This document shows, piece by piece, positions 41,695 through 49,991 of a DNA stretch of 64,000 nucleotides. The position numbers and the translations under genes are program-made. The first letter of the stretch is position 1; every line of letters starts with the position of its first letter. The notes beneath the pieces are model-generated. The model was not told the origin of the DNA. It worked only from the letters and a program-made list of their open reading frames with translations, and did no database searches. This DNA comes from CP2-2F sp034436355. Its GTDB lineage: Bacteria; Chloroflexota; Anaerolineae; Aggregatilineales; UBA2796. Location: positions 62,001 to 126,000 of the forward strand of contig DAOTVQ010000047.1 in the NCBI GenBank assembly GCA_034436355.1, given 5' to 3'.

Positions 41695-43290
41695 TTAGTT
41701 CCACTGCTGCCAAGCGCGGTTGTAATAGCGCGGCAAGATAGGATTCTCTAGCGTATTGACCGCTGTTGGCACTTCTGCCATGTCAGGATCAAAAATGCGT
41801 GCGCCTTCCAGCACTGCCAGCGTTAGGTAGCGCAGCGGCATCCCTTCAGGCAGGCGCAGCACAGGTGGAACACGCGGTGTTCCCAAGATAAAACCCCATT
41901 CTCCAAAAGAAGGTACGTGGGCGCGCAGCGGCAGCACCTGAAAGCCCGCCGATTGCACCGTGTTGGCAATGCACCAAAAGGCTTCACGCGCAAAGTAGGG
42001 TGAGGTTGCCTGCGTGATGAATGCGCCATCCGGCGAGAGCCGCCGCGCCAACAGACGGTAGAACTGTTGGCTGTAAAGTTTACTCAAACGCTCATTATTG
42101 GGATCGGGCAGGTCAATAATCACGATAGGGTAAACATCGCTGCTGCGCTCGATGAATTCGTAGGCATCTGTGTTGATGATCTCAACACGCGGATCGGCAA
42201 AAGCATCGCCGTTCATGGCGCGCAAAGCGGGAAACGTCTGAGCAAGGTCGGTAACTGCGGGATCAAGATCAACGACGATCACGCGTTGCACATCAGCATA
42301 TTTCAGCACCTCACGGGCAACCAAACCATCACCACCGCCCAAAATCACAACCGTTTCGCGGCTGCGGGCAGCCATCAGGGCGGGATGCACTAACATTTCA
42401 TGATAGCGATGTTCATCGCGGCTGCTGAACTGCAAGTTACCATCAAGGAACAAGCGGATATCTTCGCCGCCCCGTGTCATTACAATGCGCTGATAGGTGG
42501 ATTGCTCGCGGTAAATGATCACATCTTCATAAAGTTGGCTCTCAAACAGGCGCACAATATCCACCGAGAGGATGCCACCTGCCAACATCAGCCCGCCGAT
42601 GCCTGCTGTGCCAAGCCACAAACGCAGCCGCCACCGACGGTTGATGCGCGCCCTGAAAACGTGCAAACAAACCGCTGCCACGCCGATATTGAATAAGCCC
42701 ATCCAGAAGGCAGTTTGGGTGACGCCCAAAAGCGGCAGCAAGATCAGCGGGAAGGCTAGTGAGGCAATCAGCGCGCCGATGTAATCCACCGAAAGCACAT
42801 CGGCAAGCGCTTTGCTCAGATCGGCACGGGTTGCCACGATTCGCATCAGCAGTGGAATTTCCAGCCCAATGCAGACGCCAACGGCAAGGATCAAGCCGAT
42901 CATGATCGGATAGTAGTAGGCATTGAGCGTTGTGTACGCGCCATAAAGCAGCGCCGCCGAAATGCCGCCGAACAGTCCCGTCAGCAGTTCCACCACCACG
43001 AACCAGCGCGGCTCATGCCCGCGGATTTGCCGCGAAAGCAGCGCGCCCAAGCCCATTGCAAACAGAAAAAAGCCAATGGTGATCGAAAATTGCGTGACGC
43101 TATCGCCCAGCAGGTAGCTGCTGAGCGTTGCCACAATCAATTCGTAGGTAAGCGCACAAATCGAGATGATCAGCACGGCAGCCAACAAGGTTGCGCGCTG
43201 GCTTGGCGTTACGCTGCTGGCTGCCTCTGGCTCAGAGGTTAGTGGCGTGGCTTCGTAAGCCTCACTTACCACTGCCGGGCCCGCCACCAA
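41695..43290 (-). CDS. Membrane-fused polyamine aminopropyltransferase (spermidine synthase-like)
   Basis: The 531-aa protein has seven or so transmembrane helices in residues 30-255 (ALTYELIVATLSSYLLGDSV opens the conserved membrane module). A spermidine synthase domain of about 270 residues follows: VVILGGGDGLVAREVLKY, VDLDPAVTDLA, NTDAYEFIERS and IIDLPDPNNERLSKLYSQQF. The last replaces the typical D-x-T-D-P of soluble SpeE with DLPDP. It would transfer an aminopropyl group from decarboxylated SAM to an amine, perhaps a membrane-linked target. The start is TTG 43290, GTG 43287 or GTG 43272, all overlapping the peptide gene. DUF4178 genes lie upstream. Confidence 0.87.
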   Translation of the reverse strand: MVAGPAVVSEAYEATPLTSEPEAASSVTPSQRATLLAAVLIISICALTYELIVATLSSYLLGDSVTQFSITIGFFLFAMGLGALLSRQIRGHEPRWFVVVELLTGLFGGISAALLYGAYTTLNAYYYPIMIGLILAVGVCIGLEIPLLMRIVATRADLSKALADVLSVDYIGALIASLAFPLILLPLLGVTQTAFWMGLFNIGVAAVCLHVFRARINRRWRLRLWLGTAGIGGLMLAGGILSVDIVRLFESQLYEDVIIYREQSTYQRIVMTRGGEDIRLFLDGNLQFSSRDEHRYHEMLVHPALMAARSRETVVILGGGDGLVAREVLKYADVQRVIVVDLDPAVTDLAQTFPALRAMNGDAFADPRVEIINTDAYEFIERSSDVYPIVIIDLPDPNNERLSKLYSQQFYRLLARRLSPDGAFITQATSPYFAREAFWCIANTVQSAGFQVLPLRAHVPSFGEWGFILGTPRVPPVLRLPEGMPLRYLTLAVLEGARIFDPDMAEVPTAVNTLENPILPRYYNRAWQQWN

Positions 43291-43435
43291 TTACCCCAAC
43301 GCCGCCCACGCTGCCTGAACGTACCGAGACCGCGCCGGCACGCGCTATGCCGAAGCCGCTATAAGCAGCATAGACGGTTGAGCCGAGCGTAGCAGCCAAG
43401 ATGACCACCGCGATGACTACCGTGAATGTTTTCAT
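43262..43435 (-). CDS. Small membrane-anchored Gly/Ser-rich peptide
   Basis: The 57-aa protein starts MKTFTVVIAVVILAATLGST, a single hydrophobic helix or signal sequence. YAAYSGFGIARAGAVSVRSG follows, and the Gly-rich end is GGVGVIGGGPGSGK. AGGAG at about 43446-43450 precedes the ATG. It lies between the second DUF4178 gene (13 bases upstream) and the spermidine synthase, whose start it overlaps. No family was recognised. Its position makes it a candidate partner or substrate of the neighbouring enzymes, by inference. Confidence 0.65.
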   Translation of the reverse strand: MKTFTVVIAVVILAATLGSTVYAAYSGFGIARAGAVSVRSGSVGGVGVIGGGPGSGK

Positions 43436-43448
43436 TGATTGCCTACTC

Positions 43449-44711
43449 CTATTTGCTCTTTTGTGCTGCGCCCAGAATAACCAACAGCAAGCCACCGGCA
43501 CCTACCACGGCGGCATAGATGAGAAATGGCACCGACAAAATCACGTTGCGATACAGGCTGACTTCCACGCTAACATCGGCGACTGAGGGCGACGCCTCGC
43601 CAAGCGTTAGCTCAATCGCATGTTCGCCACTTAGCTCAACCGTGAAAGCAGCATCGCCAAAGTAATCGCGCTCCGTCCACGGACCGTCTTCATCGCGTCC
43701 TGTTTCGTAGTAAAACTCTTTTTCAAAGATGAACGTCTCAATCTCGTTCGGCGCGGTGACGTTCACTTCTACTTCGGCATAGGTATTCACTGGAATGCCG
43801 CTTTGCAGCCACAGCTTGATCTGAATGGGTCTGCCATTCGCTTCCAAATTGATAGGGAACCGTGCCTCACGTTGTGCAGTGCTTAGGTTAAGCACCTGCT
43901 TGCCGATTAGCTCACCGCTGCTGTTGGTGACGACGAACATCACCAGCGAAATCGCTGCAAAGATGAAGGCGAACAAGCCAATTGAAGAAAAGAGAGCAGC
44001 GCGTCCTGCTTGAGCATCAAGGCGTTTTGCCCATGTTTCGTCGCCGAGTGCCTCGGCAATTGCTTTGCCGCTGATGGGTGTGCCTTCATATGCCTCAATT
44101 TCAGTGAGCGTTTGCTGCACGCTGTATTTCTTGCCGTGCGCCGCGCCTTCGATCATCGTCAGCTTATCACCGGCTTTGGCGCGGAAGGTCAGTTCGCCTT
44201 CTGCACCGATAATATTTGCCGGATAGCGTTCGTTGATCGGTGCTTTTTGCCCGTCCCCTATCGGGATGAAGCGCTGCTGAACAGGTTCGCGCAGGCGCAG
44301 TTTACGAAACAGCACAAAGCCCGCTTCTTTATCGTAAGAGAGCCAGAATAAGCGCCCATCGGCTGAGCCAAGCAGCCATTCCGTCCAGCGCCAAGTGTCT
44401 TCATCATCGCGCCCTTCGTAAAGCACGCGCCCTAACACGAAATATGTGCCATCGGGCAGCTTCAGGTTCTGCCCAAGGTTGATGGGTGCGGGCGGTGGCG
44501 GCAGTTGGCGACCTGCCCCAAGGATGCTGAGTTCTTCCCCACCAAGCGCTACATGGCTGCGGCAGCTAGGGCAGACCAACGTTTGCGCGGTGGGCATGAA
44601 CTGCGAAAGCGACGCGCCGCACTTTGGGCAACTCAGCGCTTTCAGGACGGGTAGTTTGGCAGGTGTTGCGTCACCGCTGCCCACAGACATTTGGAGTGGT
44701 TGAACGCTCAT
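43449..44711 (-). CDS. DUF4178 protein with zinc ribbon and two membrane helices
   Basis: The 420-aa protein has an N-terminal zinc ribbon (CPKCGASL...CPSCRSH, residues about 28-55). The DUF4178 core is GTYFVLGRVLYEGRDDEDTW, then TEWLLGSADGRLFWLSYD. A transmembrane segment follows (FSSIGLFAFIFAAISLVMFV, about residue 245). A beta-rich exposed domain and a final helix (VPFLIYAAVVGAGGLLLVIL) complete it. The DUF4178 fold is uncharacterised. Genes of this family are often found next to spermidine-synthase-like and DUF350 genes, a setting linked in comparative work to membrane stress. That context agrees with the neighbours here. Confidence 0.8.
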   Translation of the reverse strand: MSVQPLQMSVGSGDATPAKLPVLKALSCPKCGASLSQFMPTAQTLVCPSCRSHVALGGEELSILGAGRQLPPPPAPINLGQNLKLPDGTYFVLGRVLYEGRDDEDTWRWTEWLLGSADGRLFWLSYDKEAGFVLFRKLRLREPVQQRFIPIGDGQKAPINERYPANIIGAEGELTFRAKAGDKLTMIEGAAHGKKYSVQQTLTEIEAYEGTPISGKAIAEALGDETWAKRLDAQAGRAALFSSIGLFAFIFAAISLVMFVVTNSSGELIGKQVLNLSTAQREARFPINLEANGRPIQIKLWLQSGIPVNTYAEVEVNVTAPNEIETFIFEKEFYYETGRDEDGPWTERDYFGDAAFTVELSGEHAIELTLGEASPSVADVSVEVSLYRNVILSVPFLIYAAVVGAGGLLLVILGAAQKSK

Positions 44712-44716
44712 AACAC

Positions 44717-45325
44717 TTACCCAATCCTGATCTCGCTGTGATCCAGCTCATCGCCTATGGATAGCTCGATCTCATCTTGCCAATAATTCACGCTGACGGT
44801 GTGGTTATCCGCACCGCCTTGAAAATACCCGAAGGTGCCCGTTAGCGGAAAGACGGAGGAAAACTGCCCTTCGCTGCCCGCTACTCGCGCCGTGCGCTTC
44901 TCAGTCACATAGACACGATAATTGTTGACGGGAATAGTGCTGCCAACGCGCACCTGCTCAAAGGCAGGCAGCGCACTTTTCACGCGCTCACGCCGATAGA
45001 GCGTCCAGTAGCCTTCATCTTCTTCCAGCCAATCCGGCGGCGCACCGTCTTCCCATGCAATTTGCCATTCTTCCCAAAAGCCCGCGTCGTAGGCGTAGCG
45101 AATGCGCCCTAACACCGTGAAGGCACGCCCACGGATCACGCCGCGCCTCCCAACTTGCAAGCGGGAAGGGTAGTCGGCAAGGCGTGCCGATTGCCCTGTT
45201 AGATCGAGCGCATCATCGCCGCGCACTAAATAGGCTGCCCCGCAAAAACGGCAGGTGACGGCACGGATGAACTGGTTTTCTACCTGAAGGCTGCCGCCGC
45301 AGTTGGCGCAGGTCAGTTCGCGCAT
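44717..45325 (-). CDS. DUF4178 protein with zinc ribbon, soluble
   Basis: The 202-aa protein starts MRELTCANCGGSLQVENQ and has CRFCGAAYLVRG, a zinc ribbon. A DUF4178-like core follows (AFTVLGRIRYAYDAGFWEEW, then LEEDEGYWTLYRRE). It is a shorter, membrane-free relative of the next gene. The frame extends to 45463, but ATG 45325 matches the ribbon start, and the upstream codons have no domain character. A plausible promoter (TTGCCC-17-TATGAT) lies at 45380-45408 on the same strand. It is the first gene of the leftward cluster. Confidence 0.75.
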   Translation of the reverse strand: MRELTCANCGGSLQVENQFIRAVTCRFCGAAYLVRGDDALDLTGQSARLADYPSRLQVGRRGVIRGRAFTVLGRIRYAYDAGFWEEWQIAWEDGAPPDWLEEDEGYWTLYRRERVKSALPAFEQVRVGSTIPVNNYRVYVTEKRTARVAGSEGQFSSVFPLTGTFGYFQGGADNHTVSVNYWQDEIELSIGDELDHSEIRIG

Positions 45326-45379
45326 TAGAATGCCCTTTTGGAAGGTTGGCTGTGGCTTAGCGCCCTGCTCATAGGCGCT

Positions 45380-45408
45380 ATCATAGCGTAGTACGGCTCT
45401 CAGGGCAA
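45380..45408 (-). promoter_or_regulatory. Possible promoter of the DUF4178 cluster
   Basis: On the minus strand TTGCCC (45403-45408), a 17-base spacer and TATGAT (45380-45385) give a reasonable promoter about 55 bases before the ATG at 45325. An 8-bp inverted repeat (45429-45436 with 45449-45456) lies just upstream. Confidence 0.4.
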
Positions 45409-45511
45409 GAGGGATAGCCGTTTTGAGAGCTTGGCAAGGGCGTGCCTGTGCCAAGCAATACATCGTGCTAAATTTATTATGTGCCTGCTAATCCGCTTCA
45501 GGCTGAATTAA

Positions 45512-45519
45512 GGTATACT
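45512..45519 (+). promoter_or_regulatory. GGTATACT -10 of the NarL-type regulator
   Basis: GGTATACTT at 45512-45520 matches the boxes at 33991 and 7794. The gene starts at 45568. Confidence 0.4.
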
Positions 45520-45567
45520 TGCCTTAGGCGGCACACCTGATATTGTGAAGTTTGTGAAGGACTTTCC

Positions 45568-46299
45568 ATGGAGGATAAGCTGACGGTTGCGCCAGATCGT
45601 AAAATCGCGCTGCTGGTTGTAGATGACCATCCTCTCATGCGAGGCGGCTTGCGGAAGCTGCTTGAGTTGGAAGCTGATATGGTCGTTCTGGCAGAAGCCG
45701 GCAACGGTGAGGATGCCCTGCGCCTTGCCCATGAATTGCAGCCTGATGTGGTGCTGCTGGATATTAACTTGCCAACCTTGAACGGGTTGGAAGTCACTTC
45801 ACGCCTGAAGACGGCGCACCGCCATATGGCAGTGGTGTTGCTGACCGCCCACGATCAGGCAGAGCAAGTCTTGTATGCCATGCAAGCCGGTGCTTCTGCC
45901 TACTGCACCAAAGGCGTGGAGACGGAACGTCTTTTTATGGTCATCCGTGAGGTAGCACGTGGCAACTATGTGATTGGCAACCGTCTCTATACGCCGCGTG
46001 CGATGCAGGCTTGGTTGGATGCTCAGCGCGAGGGCGGTTCGCTAGGCGATGAGGGCGAACGCCATGTGCCACTTAGCCCACGTGAAATGGAAATTTTGCG
46101 CTGTGTGACACGCGGCTTGCATAATAAAGCCATTGCTCAAGAGTTGGGCATCAGCCATCAGACAGTGCGTAATCACATTACTTCAATTCTGACCAAGCTA
46201 AACGTGCGTGGGCGCACCCAAGCGGCGGTCTACGCTTTGAAGCGTGGCTGGGTGCGCGCTGATGAGTTTAATCCGCCCTTAGAAAACGAGAATGAGTAA
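45568..46299 (+). CDS. Response regulator, NarL/LuxR family
   Basis: The 243-aa protein has a receiver domain with Asp19-Asp20, phospho-acceptor Asp65 in VVLLDINLP, Thr93 and Lys115. A LuxR-type helix-turn-helix follows (LSPREMEILRCVTRGLHNKA, then LGISHQTVRNHITSILTKLN). It would be phosphorylated by the DegS-type kinase that follows 36 bases downstream. As the pair directly precedes the Tad pilus operon, regulation of that operon is a reasonable inference. Confidence 0.93.
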   Translation: MEDKLTVAPDRKIALLVVDDHPLMRGGLRKLLELEADMVVLAEAGNGEDALRLAHELQPDVVLLDINLPTLNGLEVTSRLKTAHRHMAVVLLTAHDQAEQVLYAMQAGASAYCTKGVETERLFMVIREVARGNYVIGNRLYTPRAMQAWLDAQREGGSLGDEGERHVPLSPREMEILRCVTRGLHNKAIAQELGISHQTVRNHITSILTKLNVRGRTQAAVYALKRGWVRADEFNPPLENENE

Positions 46300-46335
46300 T
46301 CCTTGAGACGGTCTGTATCAGCAGGAGCCTAAGGC

Positions 46336-47394
46336 ATGACGACGAACACCAAAGAAATGTTGATCGGTGAGCTGCGTACCGAACACGAGCAAATTGCCAA
46401 ACGTCTGCGCGAAATTCAATCCATGATCGATCAGTCGCAAGCCGAATTTCGCCGTTTGCAGCAGCGCAGTGTGGAAGTCACCACGCAGATGAAGCGCATT
46501 GAAGAAAATTTTGACACCGTGCCGCGCAACGATATTAAGGTGGTCTACACTTCCGCCCTTGATACGCGCACGCGCTTGCTCACTTCCCAAGCACAGCTTG
46601 AGAAACTTCAGCAAGACCGCGCCCAACTGGAACATTTTGGCAATTTGCTGAACAATTTGCTCAATTCCCTAGAAGGTGTTTCGCTGCCCAACCTGCCCAA
46701 CAACGGTGAAGTGACCCCTGAAAACACACTCTCTAATGAAACTATCATCCGTGTGGTACAATCTCAAGAGAGCGAGCGCCAACGCCTTGCTCGCCAAATG
46801 CACGACGGTCCTGCACAGTCGCTCACCAACTTCATTTTGCAGGCGGAAATTTGCCGTCGCCTTTTTGACCGTGATCCAGGGCGTGCCGGTGAGGAACTCG
46901 AGAATCTGAAAACGGCTGCCAGCACGACTTTTCAGCGTGTGCGTGATTTCATCTTTGAACTGCGCCCGATGATGCTTGATGACCTTGGCTTAGCGCCTAC
47001 CATGCGCCGTTATGTGGATGTCTTCGCTGATAAGAGCGGCATCGAAACACGTATCAACATTGTGGGTGAAGAGCGCCGCCGCCTAGAGCCGCACACCGAA
47101 GTGACCATCTTCCGCAGCCTGCAAGAGCTATTGGGCTATGCACGCGAAAACGCCCATTCGACCAAGATCGAGGTTGTGCTAGATATTACCAGCAACCCTG
47201 CCAAGGCAAGCGTCACCTTCAATGGCAGAACCATTGATGAAATTGAGGCTGCCGTTGAGCAGAACAAAAATAAAATGTTCGGCTTATCGGCGTTGGCAGA
47301 GCGTATTGAATTGGTAGGCGGTCAGATAGAGTTTCAGAGTATTGAGGGTGAGCCAAATCGGGTTGAGATAGCCTTGCCCGTCACAAGCGGGTGA
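46336..47394 (+). CDS. DegS/NarX-type histidine kinase with degenerate ATPase domain
   Basis: The 352-aa cytosolic protein has a long coiled-coil N terminus (about residues 1-115) and then a HisKA_3 domain with the phospho-acceptor in ESERQRLARQMHDGPAQSL. FELRPMMLDDLGLAPTMRRY follows, as in DegS. The C-terminal HATPase keeps an N-box-like SLQELLGYARENAH and the GLSALAERIELVGGQI end. The expected DxGxG box reads VTFNGRTIDE, so ATP binding may be weak or altered. No membrane segment. It pairs with the NarL-type regulator just upstream. Confidence 0.85.
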   Translation: MTTNTKEMLIGELRTEHEQIAKRLREIQSMIDQSQAEFRRLQQRSVEVTTQMKRIEENFDTVPRNDIKVVYTSALDTRTRLLTSQAQLEKLQQDRAQLEHFGNLLNNLLNSLEGVSLPNLPNNGEVTPENTLSNETIIRVVQSQESERQRLARQMHDGPAQSLTNFILQAEICRRLFDRDPGRAGEELENLKTAASTTFQRVRDFIFELRPMMLDDLGLAPTMRRYVDVFADKSGIETRINIVGEERRRLEPHTEVTIFRSLQELLGYARENAHSTKIEVVLDITSNPAKASVTFNGRTIDEIEAAVEQNKNKMFGLSALAERIELVGGQIEFQSIEGEPNRVEIALPVTSG

Positions 47395-47430
47395 GCGCTG
47401 TTCAATGTTGTAACAGTACAAGTGTTATGC

Positions 47431-47458
47431 TTGCAGATTCCCGCGCTGCGAATACACT
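47431..47458 (+). promoter_or_regulatory. Promoter of the Tad/Cpa operon
   Basis: TTGCAG (47431-47436), 16 bases, TACACT (47453-47458). The cpaB ATG is 63 bases further, with GGGAGAAG at 47510-47517. Confidence 0.5.
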
Positions 47459-47520
47459 AGAAGGGTGCGATGCAGCGCCGAAAATTGTGCTGACTTGATT
47501 CGTGCTTCTGGGAGAAGATC

Positions 47521-48642
47521 ATGAACCGAAACGTTCTCATTCTGTTGTTGCTGGTTGTGGTGTTGGGCGGTGGCGCTGCCGTGGTGCTGCTGATGCAAAG
47601 CCAAACCGCTGTCACTACGCCAACGCCCGATCCATTCGCTGTGAGCGAGCCTTTGGCTACACCCTTGCCCCCACCTGAATTTGTAGAGATCGTGATCGCG
47701 CTGCAAGAGCTGCCTCGTGGCATTGTGATCCCTGAGGATGGTGTTGGGTTGCGCCCGTGGCCCAAAGAGTCTCTGCCTGCCAACAACATCATCGAAGTGC
47801 GGGATGTGGTGGGGCGCATTGCGCGTACCGACATCGCCCGTGAATCGCCTGTGTTGGTTACGCAGTTGGTGGATAACCTCTCGCAGATTGCCTCCGCCGG
47901 CTCGGATGCCGCCGCTGTGCTGCCCAACGGCTTAGTGGCAGTTGCCATGCCTGTAGACCGCCTGACCAACGTGGCACACGCACCACTCAGCGGCGATACG
48001 GTGGATATTATTATTTCCTTCTTGTTTGTGGATGTGGACGACGAATTTCAATCGCGCCTGCCGAACAAAATCACCCTTACCGTGCTGAAGCAAGATGGCA
48101 CGCTCGAATTCCAATCCGGCATTGAAGGGCGCGTGGAGCCAAGCGGTGATTTCCCCTTCCCGATCATTGTCGGCCCGAGCGAAACGCAGCGCCCGCGCCT
48201 TGTGACGCAACGCACGATTCAAAATGCGTTTGTAGTGCATGTTGGCACCTTCCCGCCTGATGGTGATTTCCTGAACCGCCGCCCAACGCCGCTGCCACCA
48301 CCTACCTATGACCCCGCCCGCGGCGGACCAACCCCACTGCCAACGCCCACCTTCACCCCACTGCCGCCTAAAGACATCATCACGCTGGCGATGGAGCCGC
48401 AAGAGGCCGTGGCACTGGTTTGGGCAATCGAGTCGCGTCTGCCAATCACGCTGGCGCTGCGCTCTGCGCGTGACCGCAACGCACCGGATACCTCCACCAA
48501 CGCCGTTTCGCTGGAATACATGATCTCTGAATACCGTGTGCCGCAACCCGCCAGCTTGCCCTACGCGCTAGAGCCAGCTATTCGTTCCATTCGCCGCCTC
48601 ATCCTGAACGACGAAGTCACTTTCGGAGAGCCGAATAACTAA
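47521..48642 (+). CDS. cpaB: Flp pilus assembly protein CpaB/RcpC-like (SAF domain)
   Basis: The 373-aa protein has an N-terminal membrane helix (NVLILLLLVVVLGGGAAVVLL) and a Thr/Pro linker. A SAF-type domain follows (EIVIALQELPRGIVIPEDG ... VVGRIARTDIARESPVL), then the RcpC domain (LVAVAMPVDRLTNVAHAPLS, DTVDIIISFLF). A second proline-rich segment (PTPLPPPTYDPARGGPTPLP) sits between the RcpC domain and the end, an addition compared with typical CpaB. It is a periplasmic or cell-wall-side assembly factor of the Tad pilus. It starts the rightward operon with its own promoter. Confidence 0.88.
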   Translation: MNRNVLILLLLVVVLGGGAAVVLLMQSQTAVTTPTPDPFAVSEPLATPLPPPEFVEIVIALQELPRGIVIPEDGVGLRPWPKESLPANNIIEVRDVVGRIARTDIARESPVLVTQLVDNLSQIASAGSDAAAVLPNGLVAVAMPVDRLTNVAHAPLSGDTVDIIISFLFVDVDDEFQSRLPNKITLTVLKQDGTLEFQSGIEGRVEPSGDFPFPIIVGPSETQRPRLVTQRTIQNAFVVHVGTFPPDGDFLNRRPTPLPPPTYDPARGGPTPLPTPTFTPLPPKDIITLAMEPQEAVALVWAIESRLPITLALRSARDRNAPDTSTNAVSLEYMISEYRVPQPASLPYALEPAIRSIRRLILNDEVTFGEPNN

Positions 48643-48660
48643 AGGTTAGGAAGGCTGAGT

Positions 48661-49947
48661 ATGGCTGATAAGAAGATCAAAATCTTGATTGTGGACGATA
48701 TTCCAGAGGCACGCGAGCGTCTGCAAAAGCTGCTTGCCTTTGAATCCGACTTTGAAGTAGTCGGCATGGCAAGCGGCGGCAACGAAGGCATCGCACTAGC
48801 CCGTGAATATCAGCCCGACATTGTGTTGATGGATATTAACATGCCCGATATGGACGGCATTACTGCGGCAAGCGAACTGCGCCGCAGTGTGCCAACCGCC
48901 GGCGTGATCATGATGAGCGTGCAAGGTGAGGCGGAATACATCCGCCGCGCCTTACAGGCAGGCGCGCGCGACTTTCTGACGAAGCCGCCACCCACTGAAG
49001 AATTGTATGCCACCGTCCGCCGTGTGGCAGAAGATATGCGCTCGCTCAGCGTTTTGGTGGCGCAAAGTGAACGCGATGAAAAGCGCAAGCTGGAAGTTCA
49101 AGAAGATCATACGACCCACGTGATTGCTGTCTACAGCCCACAAGGCGGTGCTGGGAAGACGACCATTGCCACCAACCTTGCCGCCGCCCTGATGCGGGAA
49201 GGTGTGCGCGTGCTGCTGGTGGATTGCGATTTGCAGTTCGGTGATGTGGGCGTTTTTCTGAACCTGAAGCCGCAGGCAACCATTGTTGAACTGATCAAGA
49301 ACGTAGACGACCTTGATACCGATTTGGTCAACAACGTTCTGGTGACGCATGACAGCGGTTTGCGCGTGTTAACCGCGCCGCTGCGCCCTGAAGATGCCGA
49401 ATATGTGCCAACTGCTAAAGTGCCGCTGCTGATTGAGAAACTGCGCGGCTTGTTCGACTACATCGTGGTGGATATGAACTCACGGGTAGATGAAATGGCG
49501 CTGGCACTCTTTGACATGGCATCGCGCATTCTGTTGGTGCTGAACCCAACCTTACCCGCGCTGAAGAACGGCTTGGCGGCAATGTCGCTGATGGATAGCC
49601 TTGAATATCCCGAAGAGAAGACGCAGTTGGTGCTAAATCGCGTCACACCTGATCTGGAACGCTCAAAAGTTGCCATCGCCATCAGCGCCTTTGAGCAAAA
49701 ACTGCGCCGCAAGGCGTTCGCCGTCATCCCAATGGATGAGAAGAAAGTGTTGTTTGCCGTTAACCGCGGCATCTCGATAGTGGCGAAGGATCGCAATCAG
49801 TCACCTGCGCGTGAATTGATCAGCCTAGCAGACTCGCTGATTGCCAGCCTGACGCCCAAAGAAGAAGCGCCTGCCAGCAGCCAGCCATTGCAGGCGCCCG
49901 CCAAACAGCCTGCCTCGCGCCTTGGGCGCTTATTTGGTGGTGGCTGA
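48661..49947 (+). CDS. cpaE: Pilus assembly ATPase CpaE-like: receiver domain + ParA-type ATPase
   Basis: The 428-aa protein has an N-terminal receiver domain, complete with Asp12-Asp13, phospho-acceptor Asp58 and Lys108. The ParA/MinD-like domain follows, with Walker A QGGAGKTT at 161-168, VLLVDCDLQFGDVGVFL and FDYIVVDMNSRVDE. The signature Lys of the deviant Walker A motif is replaced by Gln161, which suggests altered dimer-dependent hydrolysis. The C-terminal tail is Pro/Ala-rich. CpaE helps place the Tad machine at the pole or membrane. A conserved receiver Asp is notable because many CpaE receivers are degenerate. Confidence 0.9.
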   Translation: MADKKIKILIVDDIPEARERLQKLLAFESDFEVVGMASGGNEGIALAREYQPDIVLMDINMPDMDGITAASELRRSVPTAGVIMMSVQGEAEYIRRALQAGARDFLTKPPPTEELYATVRRVAEDMRSLSVLVAQSERDEKRKLEVQEDHTTHVIAVYSPQGGAGKTTIATNLAAALMREGVRVLLVDCDLQFGDVGVFLNLKPQATIVELIKNVDDLDTDLVNNVLVTHDSGLRVLTAPLRPEDAEYVPTAKVPLLIEKLRGLFDYIVVDMNSRVDEMALALFDMASRILLVLNPTLPALKNGLAAMSLMDSLEYPEEKTQLVLNRVTPDLERSKVAIAISAFEQKLRRKAFAVIPMDEKKVLFAVNRGISIVAKDRNQSPARELISLADSLIASLTPKEEAPASSQPLQAPAKQPASRLGRLFGGG

Positions 49948-49991
49948 TTCTAACGAACCTGTGCTGAGTTGTAAGAGGGAGTAAGTGTGTC

